Origin: Penium margaritaceum
Taxonomy: Eukaryota > Streptophyta > Zygnematophyceae > Desmidiales > Peniaceae
NCBI GenBank assembly: GCA_023375785.1
Contig: SZWC01001184.1
Coordinates: 41,096 to 105,095, forward strand
DNA: 64,000 nucleotides
Direction of reading: 5' to 3'
Every line of letters starts with the position of its first letter. The stretch's first letter is position 1. The notes under the pieces were generated by a model, which worked only from the letters and a program-made list of their open reading frames with translations, had not been told where the DNA came from and did no database searches. A program made the translations under genes and the position numbers. Of this stretch, positions 14,113-25,790 are shown in pieces.

Positions 14113-15664
14113 TGCATATGTCGCTGACCATGACCAAAGAATGTCACCATTTGTGGTAAACTCTGACAACTCATAACACGAGTCACACCTGGTCAGGGTG
14201 GAAGATAATGGTTTGTGAATACTAGTTATCGACTAGCAAGTACAAATACCTTCAATATGTAGTGGCACAGTGTAGCTACAATGCACAGTGACCAACCAAA
14301 GAACGCATATGTCACTGACCATGAGCAAAGAATTTCACTTCATGTGGTCAATGTCGACAACTCACAACACGAGTCACAGATATTCAGGGGGGGGTAACAA
14401 TGGTTTGGGAACAATAGCTATCAACAAGAAAGCACAGAGACCTTCAATACTTAGTGACACGGCGTGGTAACCATGTACACTGACAAATAAAAGTGGGTAC
14501 ATGTCACTAACCATGACCAAACGGATTTCTCAGTGTGTGGTCAACGTTTTAACCTCATAACACGATTCATAAATGGTCAGTGGGGGAAACCATGGGTTGT
14601 GAACACTAGTTATCAAGTAGCGGGTAGAGAGATTTTCAACAAGTAGTGGCACGGTGTGGCTAGCGTGCACAGTGACCAATCAAAGGATGCACATGTCACT
14701 GACTATGACCGAAGAAGTCCACTATGTATGGTCAACGTTCACAACTCATAACACGAGTCCTAAATGGTCAGAGGGAGAGACAATGGTTTGGGAACCATAT
14801 GTATTGACTAGAAAGGACAAAGAACTTCAATATGTAGTGGCAAGGTGTAGCTACTATGCACACCAAACAACCAAACTAGGCGTATGTCACCGACCATGAT
14901 GAAAGAATTTCAATATGGGTGGTAAACGTTCACCAAACATAACACGATTCACAAACGGTCAGAGGGGGAAACAATGGTCTGTGAATATCAGTTCTCAACT
15001 GTCAAGTACAGCGACCTTCAATCAGTATAAGCACGTTGTGGCTACCATGCACAATGACCGACCAAAGTAGGCATATGTACTACCTTTGACCAAAGAAATC
15101 CGCTGTGTGTGGTCAGCGTTGACAACTGATAATAGGAGTCAAAAATGGTCAGACGGGGAGACAATGGTTTGGGAACACCCGGTATCTACTAGCAAGCACA
15201 AGGGCCTTCAATAAATTGTGGCACGCTGTGGATACCATGCACGATGACCAACCAAAGGAGGCATATGTCACTGACCATGACCAAATAATGTCACTAAGTG
15301 TGGTAAATTCGGACAACTCATAACACGGGTCACAAATGGTCAGGGTGGAAGATAATGGTTTATGAAGACTAGTTATCGACTAACAAGTACGAATACCTTC
15401 AACATGTAGTGGCACAGCGTGGCTACCATGCACAGTGACCAACCAAAGTATGCATGTGTCACTGACCATGACAAACGAATTTCACTTCATGTGGTCAGCG
15501 TTGACAACTCACAACAGGAGTTACTGATATGCAGAGGGGGGTAACAATGTATTGGGAACACTAGCTATCAACTAGAAAGCACAATGACCTTCAATACGTA
15601 GTGACACGGCGTTGTAACCACGTACAGTGACAAACCAAACTAGGCATATGTCACTAACCATGAC
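14113..15664 (+). repeat. HOR run starting at an E/F fusion monomer
   Basis: At about 14,115 an E monomer ('gagacaatggtttg') joins directly to the F monomer at 'gcatatgtcgctgacc', losing roughly 100 bp. The A-to-A interval is therefore about 1,048 bp. One ordinary HOR follows, with A near 14,263 and the next A near 15,411. The B monomer after 15,600 then turns into the atypical monomers of the first SINE-bearing unit near 15,660. Confidence 0.85.
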
Positions 15665-16079
15665 CAAAGAATTTCAATATGGGTGGTCAACGTTCACAAC
15701 CCATAACATGAGTCACAAATGGTCAGAGGGGGAAAACATGGTTACAAAACACTATGTATCTTCTAGCTAGTAAAAAGATTTTCCGGATGTATTTGCACGG
15801 TGAGGCTACCGTGCACAATGACCTATTCAAGTAGGCATACATCATTGCTCATGACCAAAGACGTTAAGTGTGTGTGGTCAACGTTCACAACTCATAATAC
15901 AAGTCACAAATGGGCAGAGGGAGAAACAATGGTTTGGGAATGCTCAGAATCGACTAGCAAGTACAAATACATTCGATAAGTAGTGGCACGGTGTGGCTAC
16001 CATGCACAATGACCAACCAAAGTATGCTTGTGTCACTGGATATTATAGAAAGAGTTTCACTGTGTGTAGTGAACTTTCC

Positions 16080-16292
16080 TTCTTATGGCTGGTCAATCGG
16101 AGCAATGGTTGAGAGGTTATTCAAGCTGGAAGTTGCAAAATTTGAAATTCTGTCTGGGGAAATTTTGTATGATTAAACTAACTTTGTTATCATTCATACT
16201 TTTGAAAACTACCCTCTAATATTACACCCCTTTATTTTATGCCCTTTACCCATAAGAACTCTTATAATGTCACTTGGACATCATATGAACAC
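16080..16292 (+). other. AT-rich non-satellite flank of SINE copy 1
   Basis: This stretch begins where satellite similarity fades ('ggctggtcaatcggagcaat') and runs through T- and A-rich sequence ('actttgttatcattcatact', 'cccctttattttatgccctt') to the tRNA-like head. The same sequence precedes the other two SINE copies, so it was present before the composite unit multiplied. It has no open frame of note and no recognised motif. It could be the remains of an older insertion or the 5' part of a larger element. Confidence 0.6.
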
Positions 16293-16590
16293 CATGTGAG
16301 TTGGCTTAGTATTTATAGAGCTAGACTCTAGAGCGGTAGGTCCTCGGTTTGAATCCTCGTACGCGCAATATAGAACAGGCTCACGACCTTGGGGAGGGGG
16401 GGGGGGGAGGCGGCCGTGTTGTGATACCTCAACTCTACCTTCAAGCCTAGGCCATGGGAGGGTAGGGAGGGTGTCATAATGCGGTCGCAAATCTGTCCTC
16501 CAGGTCGTCCACGGAACATCCCTCTAGGGGGGTGGGAGGTAGTATTCTAGTGAAGGCACCTACGCGTAACAAATCAACAAAAACCGACCT
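16293..16590 (+). mobile_element. tRNA-derived SINE-like element, copy 1
   Basis: The head looks tRNA-derived. An A-box-like TTGGCTTAGT lies at 16,301-16,310 and a B-box-like GGTTTGAATCC at 16,346-16,356, which is normal internal Pol III promoter spacing, followed by 'tcgtacgcgc'. The body contains a G run near 16,380-16,408, 'cggtcgcaaatctgtcctcc', a CCTCTAGGGGGG stretch and 'ggcacctacgcgtaac', and ends in A-rich 'caacaaaaaccg'. I do not recognise the family. It is a non-coding, non-autonomous element if the SINE call is right. No clear target-site duplication is visible; a short 'atgaaca'-like match at both ends is weak. About 200 bp of AT-rich non-satellite DNA just upstream (16,080-16,292) is of unknown origin and may belong to the same insertion. 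Confidence 0.7.
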
Positions 16591-16812
16591 GGTGTCAAAG
16601 GGAGAAACCTTTTGCTATTTATTGAGTAGAAAGTACAATGACTTTGAACAAGTAGTGGAACGGTGTGGCTACCATGCACAATGACCAACCAGATTAGGCA
16701 TGTGCCACGTACCATGACCAAATAATTTTACTATGTGTGGTCAACGTTGACAACCCATAATATGAGTCACAAATTGTCAGAGTGGGGAAACAATGGTTTG
16801 GGAATACTAGAT

Positions 16813-19800
16813 ACCAACAAATGGTCAGAGGGGGAGAAATGGTCTGGGAACATCAGGTATCATCTAGCAAGCACAAGGACCTTCAAACCGTTGTGGCACG
16901 GTGTGGATACCATGCACGGTGACCAACCAAAGTAGGCATATGTCACTGACAATGACCAAATAATGTCACTAAGTGTGGTAAACTCTGACAGCTCATAACA
17001 CGAGTCCAACTTGGTGAGAGTGGAAGACAATGGTTCATGGATACTAGTTATCGAGTAGCAAGTACAATTACCTTCAATATGTAGTGGCACAGCGTGGCTA
17101 CCATGCACAGTGACCAACCAAAGTATGCATATGTCACTGACTATGACAAACGAATTTCACTTGATGTCGTCAGCAGTGACAACTCACAACACGAGTCACG
17201 GATAGTCAAAGGGGGGTAACAATGGTTTGGGAATACCAGCTATTCACTAGAAAGCACAAACACCTTTAATATGTAGTGACACGGCGTGGTAACCATATAC
17301 AGTGACAAACCAAAGTAGGTATATGACACTAACAATGACCAAACGAATTTCATAGCGTGTGGTCGATATTGAAAACTCGTAACACGAGTCACAAATGGTC
17401 AGAGTGGGAAACAATGGATTGGGAAGACTAGTTGTCAACTAGCAAGCATGAAGAACTTTGACAAGTAGTGGCACGGTGTGGCTAGCCTACACAGTGACCA
17501 ACCAAAGGATGAATACGTCACTGACTATGACCGAACAAATCCAGTATGCATGGTCAACATTGACAACTCATAACACGAGTCACGAATGGTCAGAGGGAGA
17601 GACAATGGCTTGGGAACCCTATGCATGGAGTAGAACGGACAAATAACTTCAATACGTAGTGGCACGGTGTGGCTACTATGCACACCAAACAACCAAACAA
17701 GGCATATTTCACTGACCATGACCGAAGAATGTCAATATGGCTGTCAACGTTCACCAACCATAACACCAGTCACAAACGGTCAGAGGGGGAAAAAATGGTC
17801 CAGGAATATCAGTTCTCAACTAGCAAGTACAACGCCCGTTAATCAGAATTAGCACGGTGTGGCTACCATGCACAATGACCGACCAAAGTAGGCATATGTA
17901 CGGCCTTTGACCAAAGAAATCCGCTGTGTGTGGTCAATGTTGACAACTCATAATACGAGTCACAAATAGTCAGAGGGGGGAACAATTGTTTGGGAACACC
18001 AGGTATCAACTAGCAAGCACAATGACCTCCAACACGTTGTGGCGCAGTGTGGATACCATGCACGATGACCAACCAAGGTATGCATATGTCACTGACCATG
18101 ACCAAAGAATGTCACCATGTGTGGTAAACTTTAACAGCTCATAACACGAGTCACAAATGGTCAGAGTGGAAGATAATGGTTTCTAAATACTAGTTATCGA
18201 CTAGCAAGTACAAATACCTTCAATATCTAGTGGCAGAGTGTGGCTACAATGCACAGCGACCAACCAATGTATGCACATGTCACTGACCATGACCAAAGAA
18301 TTTCACTTCATGTGGTCAATGTTGACAACTCACAACAAGAGTCACAGATATTCAGAGGGGCTAACAACGGTTTGGGAACACTAGCTATCAGCTAGAAAGC
18401 ACAAAAACATTTGATACTTAGTGACACGGCGTGGTAACCATGTACACGGACAAACCAAAGTAGGCATATGTCACTAACCATGACCAAACGGATCTCACTG
18501 TGTGTGGTCAATGTTGAAAACTCATTACACGAGTCACAAATGGTCAGTGGGGGAAGCAACGGGTTGGAAACACTAGTTATCAACTAGCAAGTAGAAAGAT
18601 TTTCAACACGTAGTGGAACGGTGTGGCTAGCGTGCACAGTGACCAACAAATGGATGCATATGTCACTGAATATGACCGAAGAAGTCCAATATGTGTGGTA
18701 AAGATTGACTACTCATAACACGAGTCCCAAATGGTCAGAGGGAGAGACAATGGTTTGGGAACCCTATGTTTTGACTATAAATGACAAAGAACTTTAATAT
18801 GTAGTGGCACGGTGTGGCTAATATGCACACCAAACAACCAAACTAGGCATATGTCACTGACCATGAACTGAGAATGTCAATATGGGTGGTCAACGTTGAC
18901 CAACCATAACACGAGTTACAAACAGTCAGGGGATGAAAAAATTCTATGGGAATATCAGTTCTCAACTAGCAAGTACAACGACCTTCTGTCAGTAGTAGCA
19001 CGGTGTGGCTATCATGCACAATGACCGACCAAAGTAGGCATATGTACTGCCTTTGACCAAAGAAATCCGCTGTGTGTGGTCAACGTTGACAACTCATAAT
19101 ACAAGTCACAAATGGTCATAGGGGGAAACAATGGTTTGGGAACACCAAGTATCAAATAGCAAGTACAAGGAGCTTCAATAAGTCATGGCACAGTGTGGAT
19201 ATCATGCACGATGGCCAACCAAAGAAGGCATATGTCACTGGCCATGACCAAATAATGTTACTAAGTGTGGTAAGCTTAGACAACTCATAACACGAGTCAC
19301 AAATGGTCGGGTGGAAGATAATCGTTTGTGAATACTCGTTATCGACCAGGGAGTACAAATACCTTCAATATGTAGTGGCACGATGTGGCTACAATTCCGA
19401 GAGACCAACCAAAGTATGCATATGTCACTGACCATGAACAAAGAATTTCACTTCATGTGGTCAACATTTACAACTCACAACACGAGTCACAGATAGTCAA
19501 AGGGGGCTAATAATGGGTTTGGAACACTAGCTGTCAACAAGAAAGCACAAAGACCTTCGATACGTAATGACACGGCAAGGTAACCATGTACACTGACAAA
19601 CCAAAGTAGGCATATGTCACAAACCATGACCAAACGGATCTCACAGTGTGTGGTCAATGTTGAAAACGCATAACACAAGTCACAAATGTTCAGTGGGAAA
19701 AACAATGGGTTGGGAACACTAGTTATCAACAAGCAAGTCAAAAGACTTTCAACAAGTAGTGGCACGGTGTGGCTAGCGTGCACAGTGGCCAACCAAAAGA

Positions 19801-21121
19801 TGCATATGTCACTGACAATGACGGAAGAAGTCCACTATGTGTGGTCAACATTGACAACTCATAACATAAGTCACAAATGGTCATAGGGAGAGAAAATGGT
19901 TTGGGAACCCTGTGTATCAACTAGAAAGGACAAAGAACTTTGATATGTAGGGGCACGGTGTGGCTACTGTGCACACCAAACAACCAAACTAGGCATATGT
20001 CTTCGACCATGTTGAAATAATTTCAATATGGGTGGTCAACATTCACCAACCATAACACGAGTCACAAATGGTCAGAGGGGGGAAACAGTGGTATGTGAAT
20101 ATCAGTTTTTAACTAGCAAGTACAGTGACCTTCAATCAGTATAAGCACGGTGTGGCTACCATGCACAATGACCAACCAAAGTAGGCATATGTACTACCTT
20201 TGACCGAAGAAATCCGCTGTGTGTGGTCAGCGTTGACAACTCATTATAGGAGTCAAAAATGGTCAGAGGGGGAGATAATGGTTTGGGAACACCAGGTATC
20301 AACTAGCAAGCACAAGGACCTTCAATTCGTTGTGGCACGGTGTGGATTCCATGCCCGATGACCAACCAAAGTAGGCATATGTCACTAACCATGACCAAAT
20401 AATGTCACAAATTGTGGTAAACGTTGACCACTCATAACACGAGTCACAAATGGTCAGGGTGGAAGATAATGGTTTATGAATACTAGTTATCGACTAGCAA
20501 GTACAAATACCTTCAATATGTAGTGGCACAGCGTGGCTACCATGCACAGTGAACAACCAAACTATGCATATGTCACTGACCATGACCAGCGAATTTCACT
20601 TCATGTGGTCAATTTTGACAACTCACAACACGAGTGACAGATATTTAAAGGGGCTAACAACGGTTCGGGGACACTAGCTATCAACTAGAAAGCACAAAGA
20701 CCTTTGATACACAGTGACAGGGTGTGGTAACCATGTACAGGGAAAAACCAAAGTGGGCATATGTCACTAACCAAGACCAAACGGATTTCACAGTGTGTGG
20801 TCAACATTGAAAACACATAACATGAGTCACAAATGGTCAGTGGGGGAAACCATGGGTTGGGAACACTAGTTATCATTTAGCAAGTATAACAATTTTCAAC
20901 AAGTAGTGGCACGGTGTGGCTAGCGTGCACAGTGACCAACCAAAGGATGCATATGTCACTGACTATGACCGAAGAAGTCCACTATGTGTGGTCAACATTG
21001 ACAACTCATAACACGAGTCACAAATGGTCATATGGAGAGACAATGGAATGGGAACCCCATGTATCGAACAGAACGGACAAATATCTTCAATACGTAGTGG
21101 CACGGTGTGACTAATATGCAC
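16813..21121 (+). repeat. HOR run between composite unit 1 and the gap
   Basis: The F monomer resumes after the junction at 16,812. A monomers start near 17,090, 18,235, 19,378 and 20,523 at the normal spacing of about 1,145 bp. The unit near 18 kb carries the 'aaagaatgtcaccatg' F subtype and an E subtype with 'cacaaatagtcagagg'. Neighbouring units carry the other F form. The run stops inside the start of a D monomer, where the N run begins. Confidence 0.9.
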
Positions 21122-21272
21122 NNNNNNNNNNNNNNNNNNNNNNNNNNNNNNNNNNNNNNNNNNNNNNNNNNNNNNNNNNNNNNNNNNNNNNNNNNNNNNN
21201 NNNNNNNNNNNNNNNNNNNNNNNNNNNNNNNNNNNNNNNNNNNNNNNNNNNNNNNNNNNNNNNNNNNNNNNN
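21122..21272. other. Assembly gap (151 N)
   Basis: The stretch is undetermined bases. The 255 bp before it (20,867-21,121) and the 255 bp after it (21,273-21,527) read the same throughout, beginning 'tagttatcatttagcaag' and ending 'gtgactaatatgcac'. The interval between A monomers across the gap is about 1,560 bp, 406-415 bp more than normal. That matches the repeated segment plus the N run, so the gap probably reflects unmerged overlapping contig ends and not missing DNA. Confidence 0.97.
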
Positions 21273-24200
21273 TAGTTATCATTTAGCAAGTATAACAATT
21301 TTCAACAAGTAGTGGCACGGTGTGGCTAGCGTGCACAGTGACCAACCAAAGGATGCATATGTCACTGACTATGACCGAAGAAGTCCACTATGTGTGGTCA
21401 ACATTGACAACTCATAACACGAGTCACAAATGGTCATATGGAGAGACAATGGAATGGGAACCCCATGTATCGAACAGAACGGACAAATATCTTCAATACG
21501 TAGTGGCACGGTGTGACTAATATGCACACCAAACAACCAAACTAGGCATATGTCACTGACCATGACCAGAGAATCTCAATATGGGTTGTCAATGTTGACC
21601 AACCATAACATGAGTCACAAACGGTCAGAGGGGGAAACAATGGTCTGGGAAATCAGTTATCAACTAGCAAGTACAGAGACCTTCAATTAGTATAAGCAAG
21701 GTATGAATACCATGCACAATGACCGACCAAAGTAGGCATATGTACTGCCTTTGACCAAAGAAATCCGCTGTGTGTGGAGAGCGTTGACAACTCATAATAG
21801 GAATCACAAATTGTCAGAGGGGGAAACAATGGTATGGGAACATCAGGTATCAACTAGCAAGCACAACGACATTCAACAAGGTGTGGCATGGTGTGGATAC
21901 CATGCACGATGACCAACCAAAGCAGGCATATGTCACTAACCATGATCAAATAATGTCACTAAGTGTGGTAAACTTTGACAGCTCATAACACGAGTTACAA
22001 ATGGTCAGAATAAACGACAAAGGTTCGTGAATATTGGTTATCGAGTAGCAAGTACAAATACCTTCAATATGTAGTGGCACAGCCTGGCTACCATGCACAG
22101 TGACCAACCAAAGCATTCATATGTCACTGACCATGACCAACGAATTTCACTTCATGTGGTCAGCGCTGACAACACACAACACGCGTCACGGATAGTCAAA
22201 GGGGTGTAACAATGGTTTGAGAACACTAGCTATTAGCTAGAAAGCACAAATACCTTTAATATGTAGTGACACGGCGTGGTAACAATGTACAGTGACAAAC
22301 CAAAGTATGCATATTTCACTAACCATGACCAAACGAATTTCACAGGGTGTGTTCAATATTGAAAACTCGTAACACGAGTCACAAATGGTCAGAGGGGGAA
22401 GCAATGGGTTGGGAATACTACTTTTCAAATAGCAAGTACGAAGAACTTCAACAAGCATTGGCGCGGTTTAGCTAGCGTGCACAGTGACCAACCAAAGTAT
22501 GAATATGCCACTGACTACGACCAAAGAAATCCAGTATGCGTGGTCAACATTCACAACTCATAAGAGGAGTCACAAATGGTCAGAGGGAGAGACAATGGGT
22601 TGGGAACCGTATGCATGGACTAGAAAAGAAAAATAACTTCAATACGTAGTGGCACGGTGTGGCTACTATGCACACCAAACAACCAAAATAGGCATATGTC
22701 ACTGACCATGATTAAAGAATTTCAATATGGGTGGTCAATGTTCACCAACCATAACGCGAGTCACAAACGGTCAGAGGGGGAAACAATGGCCCGGGAATAT
22801 CAGTTCTAAACTAGGAAGTACAACGCCCTTCAATCTGTAGTAGCACAGTGTGGCTACCATGTACAAAGACCGACCAAATGAGGCATATGTACTGCCTTTG
22901 ACTAAAGAAATCCGCTGTGTGTGGTCAACGTTGACAACTCAGTATACGAGTCACAAATAGTCGGAGGGGGGAAACAATTGTTTTGGAAACACCAGGTATC
23001 AACTAGCAATCACAATGACCTTCAATACGTTGTGGCATGATGTGGATACCATGCACAATGACCAACCAAGGCATGCATATGTCACTGACCATGACCAAAG
23101 AATGTCACCATGTTTGGTAAACTTTGTCAGCTCATAACACGAGTCACAAATGGTCAGACTGGAAGATAATGGTTTCTAAATACTAGTTATCGACTAGCAA
23201 GTACAAATACCTTCAATATCTAGTGGCACAGTGTGGCTACCATGCACAGTGACCAACCAAGGTATGCATATGTCAATGACCATGACCAAAGAATTTCACT
23301 TCGTGTGGTCAATGTTGACAACTCACAACACGAGTCACAGATATAAAGACGGGCTAACAACGGTTTGGGGACACCAGCTATAACCTAGAAAGCACAAATA
23401 CCTTTCATACGTAGTCACACGGCGTGGTAACCATGTACAAAGACAAACCAAAGTAGGCATATGTCACTAACGATGACCAAACGGATTTCACAGTATGTGG
23501 TCAACGTTGAAAACTCATAACACGAGCCACAAATGGTCAGTGGGGGAAACCATGGATTGGGAACACTAGTTTTCAACTAGCAAGTAGAAAGATTTTCAAC
23601 AAGTAGTGGCACGGTGTGGCTAGCGTGCACAGTGACCAACCAAGGGATGCACACGTCACTGACTATGACCGAAGAATTCTACTATGTATGGTCAACATTG
23701 ACAACACATAACACGAGAAAAAAATGGTCAAAGGGAGAGACAATGGTTTGGGAACCCCATGTATCGACTATAAAGGACAACAAACTTCAATACGCAGTGG
23801 CACGGCGTGGCTACTGTGCACACCAAACAACCAAGCTAGGCATATGTCACCGACCATGACGAAACAATTTCAATATGGGTGGTTAACATGCAACAACCAT
23901 AATACATGTCACAAACGGTCAGAGGGGGAAACAATGGTCTGTGAATATCAGTTCTCAACTAGCAAGTACAGCGACCTTCAATCAGGACAAGCACGGTGTG
24001 GCTACCATGCACAATGACCGACCAAAGTAGGCATATGTACTACCTTTGACCAAAGAAATCCGCTGTGTGTGGTCAGCGTTGACACCTCATAATAGGAGTC
24101 ACAAATGGTCTGAGGGGGAGACAATGGTTTGGGAACACTAGGTATCAACTAGTAAGCACAAGGACCTTCAATAAGTTGTAGCACGGTTTGGATACCATGC

Positions 24201-24624
24201 ACAATGACCAACTAAAGTAGGCATATGTCACTCACCATGACCAAATAATGTCACTAAGTGTGGTAAACTTCGACAACTCATAACACGAGTCACAAATGGT
24301 CAGGGTGGAAGATAATGGTTTGTGAATACTAGTTATCAACTAGCAAGTACAAATACCTGCAGTATGTAGTGGTACAGCGTGGCTACCATGCACAGTGACG
24401 AACCAAAGTATGCATATGTCACTGACCATGACCAACGAATTTCACTTCATGTGGTCAGTGTTGACAACTCACAACACGAGTCAATGATAGTCAGAGGGGG
24501 GTAACAATGGTTTGGGAACACTAGCCATCAACAAGAAAGCACAAAGACCTTCAATACGTAGTGACACGGAGTGGTAACCACGTACAGTGACAAACCAATA
24601 TAGGCATATGTCACTAACCATGAC
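21273..24624 (+). repeat. HOR run between the gap and composite unit 2
   Basis: The run restarts by repeating the sequence before the gap, then continues in normal order with A monomers near 22,080, 23,225 and 24,370. The copy at 22.7-23.2 kb has the E form with 'cacaaatagtcggagg' and the F form with 'aaagaatgtcaccatg', like the unit near 18 kb. The last B monomer changes to the D-like atypical form near 24,620, as in the other composite units. Confidence 0.9.
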
Positions 24625-25039
24625 CAAAGAATTTCAACATGGGTGGTCAACGTTCACAACCCATAACATGAGTCACAAATGGTCAGAGGTGGAAAACATG
24701 GTTTCAAAACACTATGTACCTTCTAGAAAGTACAAAGATGTTTCGTATGTATTGGTACGGTGTGGCTACCGTGCACAATGACCTATCCAAGTAGGCATAC
24801 ATCACTTCTCATGACCAAAGACGTTTAGTGTGTGTCGTCAACGTTCACAACTCATAGTACAAGTCAAGAATGGGCAGAGGGAGAAACAATGGTTTGGGAG
24901 TACTCGGTATCGACTAGCAAGTACAAAGACCTTTGATAAGTGGTGGCACGGTGTGGCCACCGTGCACAATGACCAACCAAAGTATGCTTGTGTCACTGAA
25001 TATCATCAAAAGAGTTTCACTGTGTGTAGTCAACTTTCC

Positions 25040-25236
25040 TTCTTACGGCTGGTCAATCGGAGCAATGGTTGAGAGGTTATTCAAGCTCGAAGTTGCAAAT
25101 TTTGAAATTTTCATAATAAAACTAACTTTTTTATCATTCATATTTTTGAAAACTACCATGTAATCTTACACCCTCTTATTGTATGCCCTTTTCCCATGGG
25201 AACCCTTATAATGTCATTTTGACATAATGTAAAGAC
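25040..25236 (+). other. AT-rich non-satellite flank of SINE copy 2
   Basis: This is the same sequence as upstream of SINE copies 1 and 3 ('gaagttgcaaattttgaaat', 'tttatcattcatatttttga', 'cttacaccctcttattgtat'). It lacks about 15 bp ('ctgtctgg...') found in copy 1. No gene or known motif is seen. Confidence 0.6.
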
Positions 25237-25559
25237 CATGTGAGTTGGCTTAGTGCTTATAGAGTTATATTATAGAGCAGTAGGTCTTGGGTTTGAATCC
25301 TCGTACGCGCAATATAGAATCGGCTCGCGACCTGGGGGGGGGGGGTTGTGCTGTAATACCTCAACCTTACCTTCGAGCCGAAGCCATGGGGGGGGGGAGG
25401 GGGGGGGGGGAGGGGGGAGGGGGAGGGGGCAGGGTGAGTGTCATAATGCGGTCGCAAATCTGTCCTCCAGGTCGTCCACAGAACATCCCCCTAGGGGGGT
25501 GGGAGGGAGTATTCCAGTGAAGGCACCTACGCGTAACACATGAACAAAAACCGACCTGG
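25237..25559 (+). mobile_element. tRNA-derived SINE-like element, copy 2
   Basis: This is the same element as at 16.3 kb. An A-box-like TTGGCTTAGT lies at 25,245-25,254 and a B-box-like GGTTTGAATCC at 25,290-25,300, with the same CCCCTAGGGGGG body motif and the same 'gcacctacgcgtaac' end. This copy is longest because of two expanded G tracts: 12 G at 25,334-25,345, and about 48 bp of nearly pure G with scattered A at 25,388-25,435. It is non-coding. The apparent glycine- and proline-rich open frames here come from the G tract. Confidence 0.72.
25388..25435 (+). repeat. G-rich homopurine tract in SINE copy 2
   Basis: This is about 48 bases made almost only of G with single A interruptions and one C. 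The equivalent place is much shorter in copy 1 (about 16,460-16,480) and copy 3 (about 37,678-37,690). Strand slippage or assembly error would both produce this. Four or more G runs with very short spacers would also permit a G-quadruplex. Confidence 0.85.
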
Positions 25560-25790
25560 TGTCAAGAGGAGAAACCTTTTGCTATTTATTGACTAGCAAG
25601 TACAAAGAATTCCAACAAGTAGTGGAGCGGTTTAGCTACCATGCACAATGACCAACCACATTAGGCATGTGCCACTTGTCATGACCAAATAATTTTACTA
25701 TGTGTGGTCAACGTTGACAACCCATAATATGGGTCACGAATTATCAGAGGGGGGGAACAATGGATTGAGAATACTAGATACCAACTAGCA

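Larger units (their letters stand above)
15665..16812 (+). repeat. Composite HOR unit 1 with captured SINE-like insert
   Basis: A B monomer switches to D-like sequence near 15,660. A diverged monomer follows ('gtgcacaatgacctattcaa', 'gacgttaagtgtgtg', 'gggcagagggagaaac'). A second diverged monomer, ending near 16,078, is interrupted by about 0.5 kb of non-satellite DNA. Satellite resumes near 16,591 ('gagaaaccttttgctattta') and continues with another atypical monomer ('accagattaggcatgtgcc', 'aattttactatgtg'). Unlike the two sister units, this copy lacks the following stretch at about 16,812 and joins straight to a later E monomer ('ataccaacaaatggtcagag'). Confidence 0.85.
24625..25790 (+). 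repeat. Composite HOR unit 2 with captured SINE-like insert
   Basis: The monomer order and junctions match unit 1: a D-like monomer, 'gtgcacaatgacctatccaa', 'agtatgcttgtgtcactg', the AT-rich flank, the SINE-like element, then 'gagaaaccttttgctattta' and 'accacattaggcatgtgcc'. It ends with 'actagataccaactagcaag' and passes into 'cgaccttcagtcggtagtag' and a normal E monomer. This is the form from which unit 1 appears to have lost sequence. The A-to-A interval is about 1,825 bp. Confidence 0.87.

Noticed and set aside
16293-16370. Functional tRNA gene
   Set aside because: A-box-like and B-box-like sequences are present, but the acceptor and anticodon stems do not pair into a proper cloverleaf, and the same sequence is embedded in a longer repeated element.
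25253-25543. Glycine/proline-rich open frames
   Set aside because: They are produced by the G-rich tract of SINE copy 2 and are absent from copies 1 and 3.
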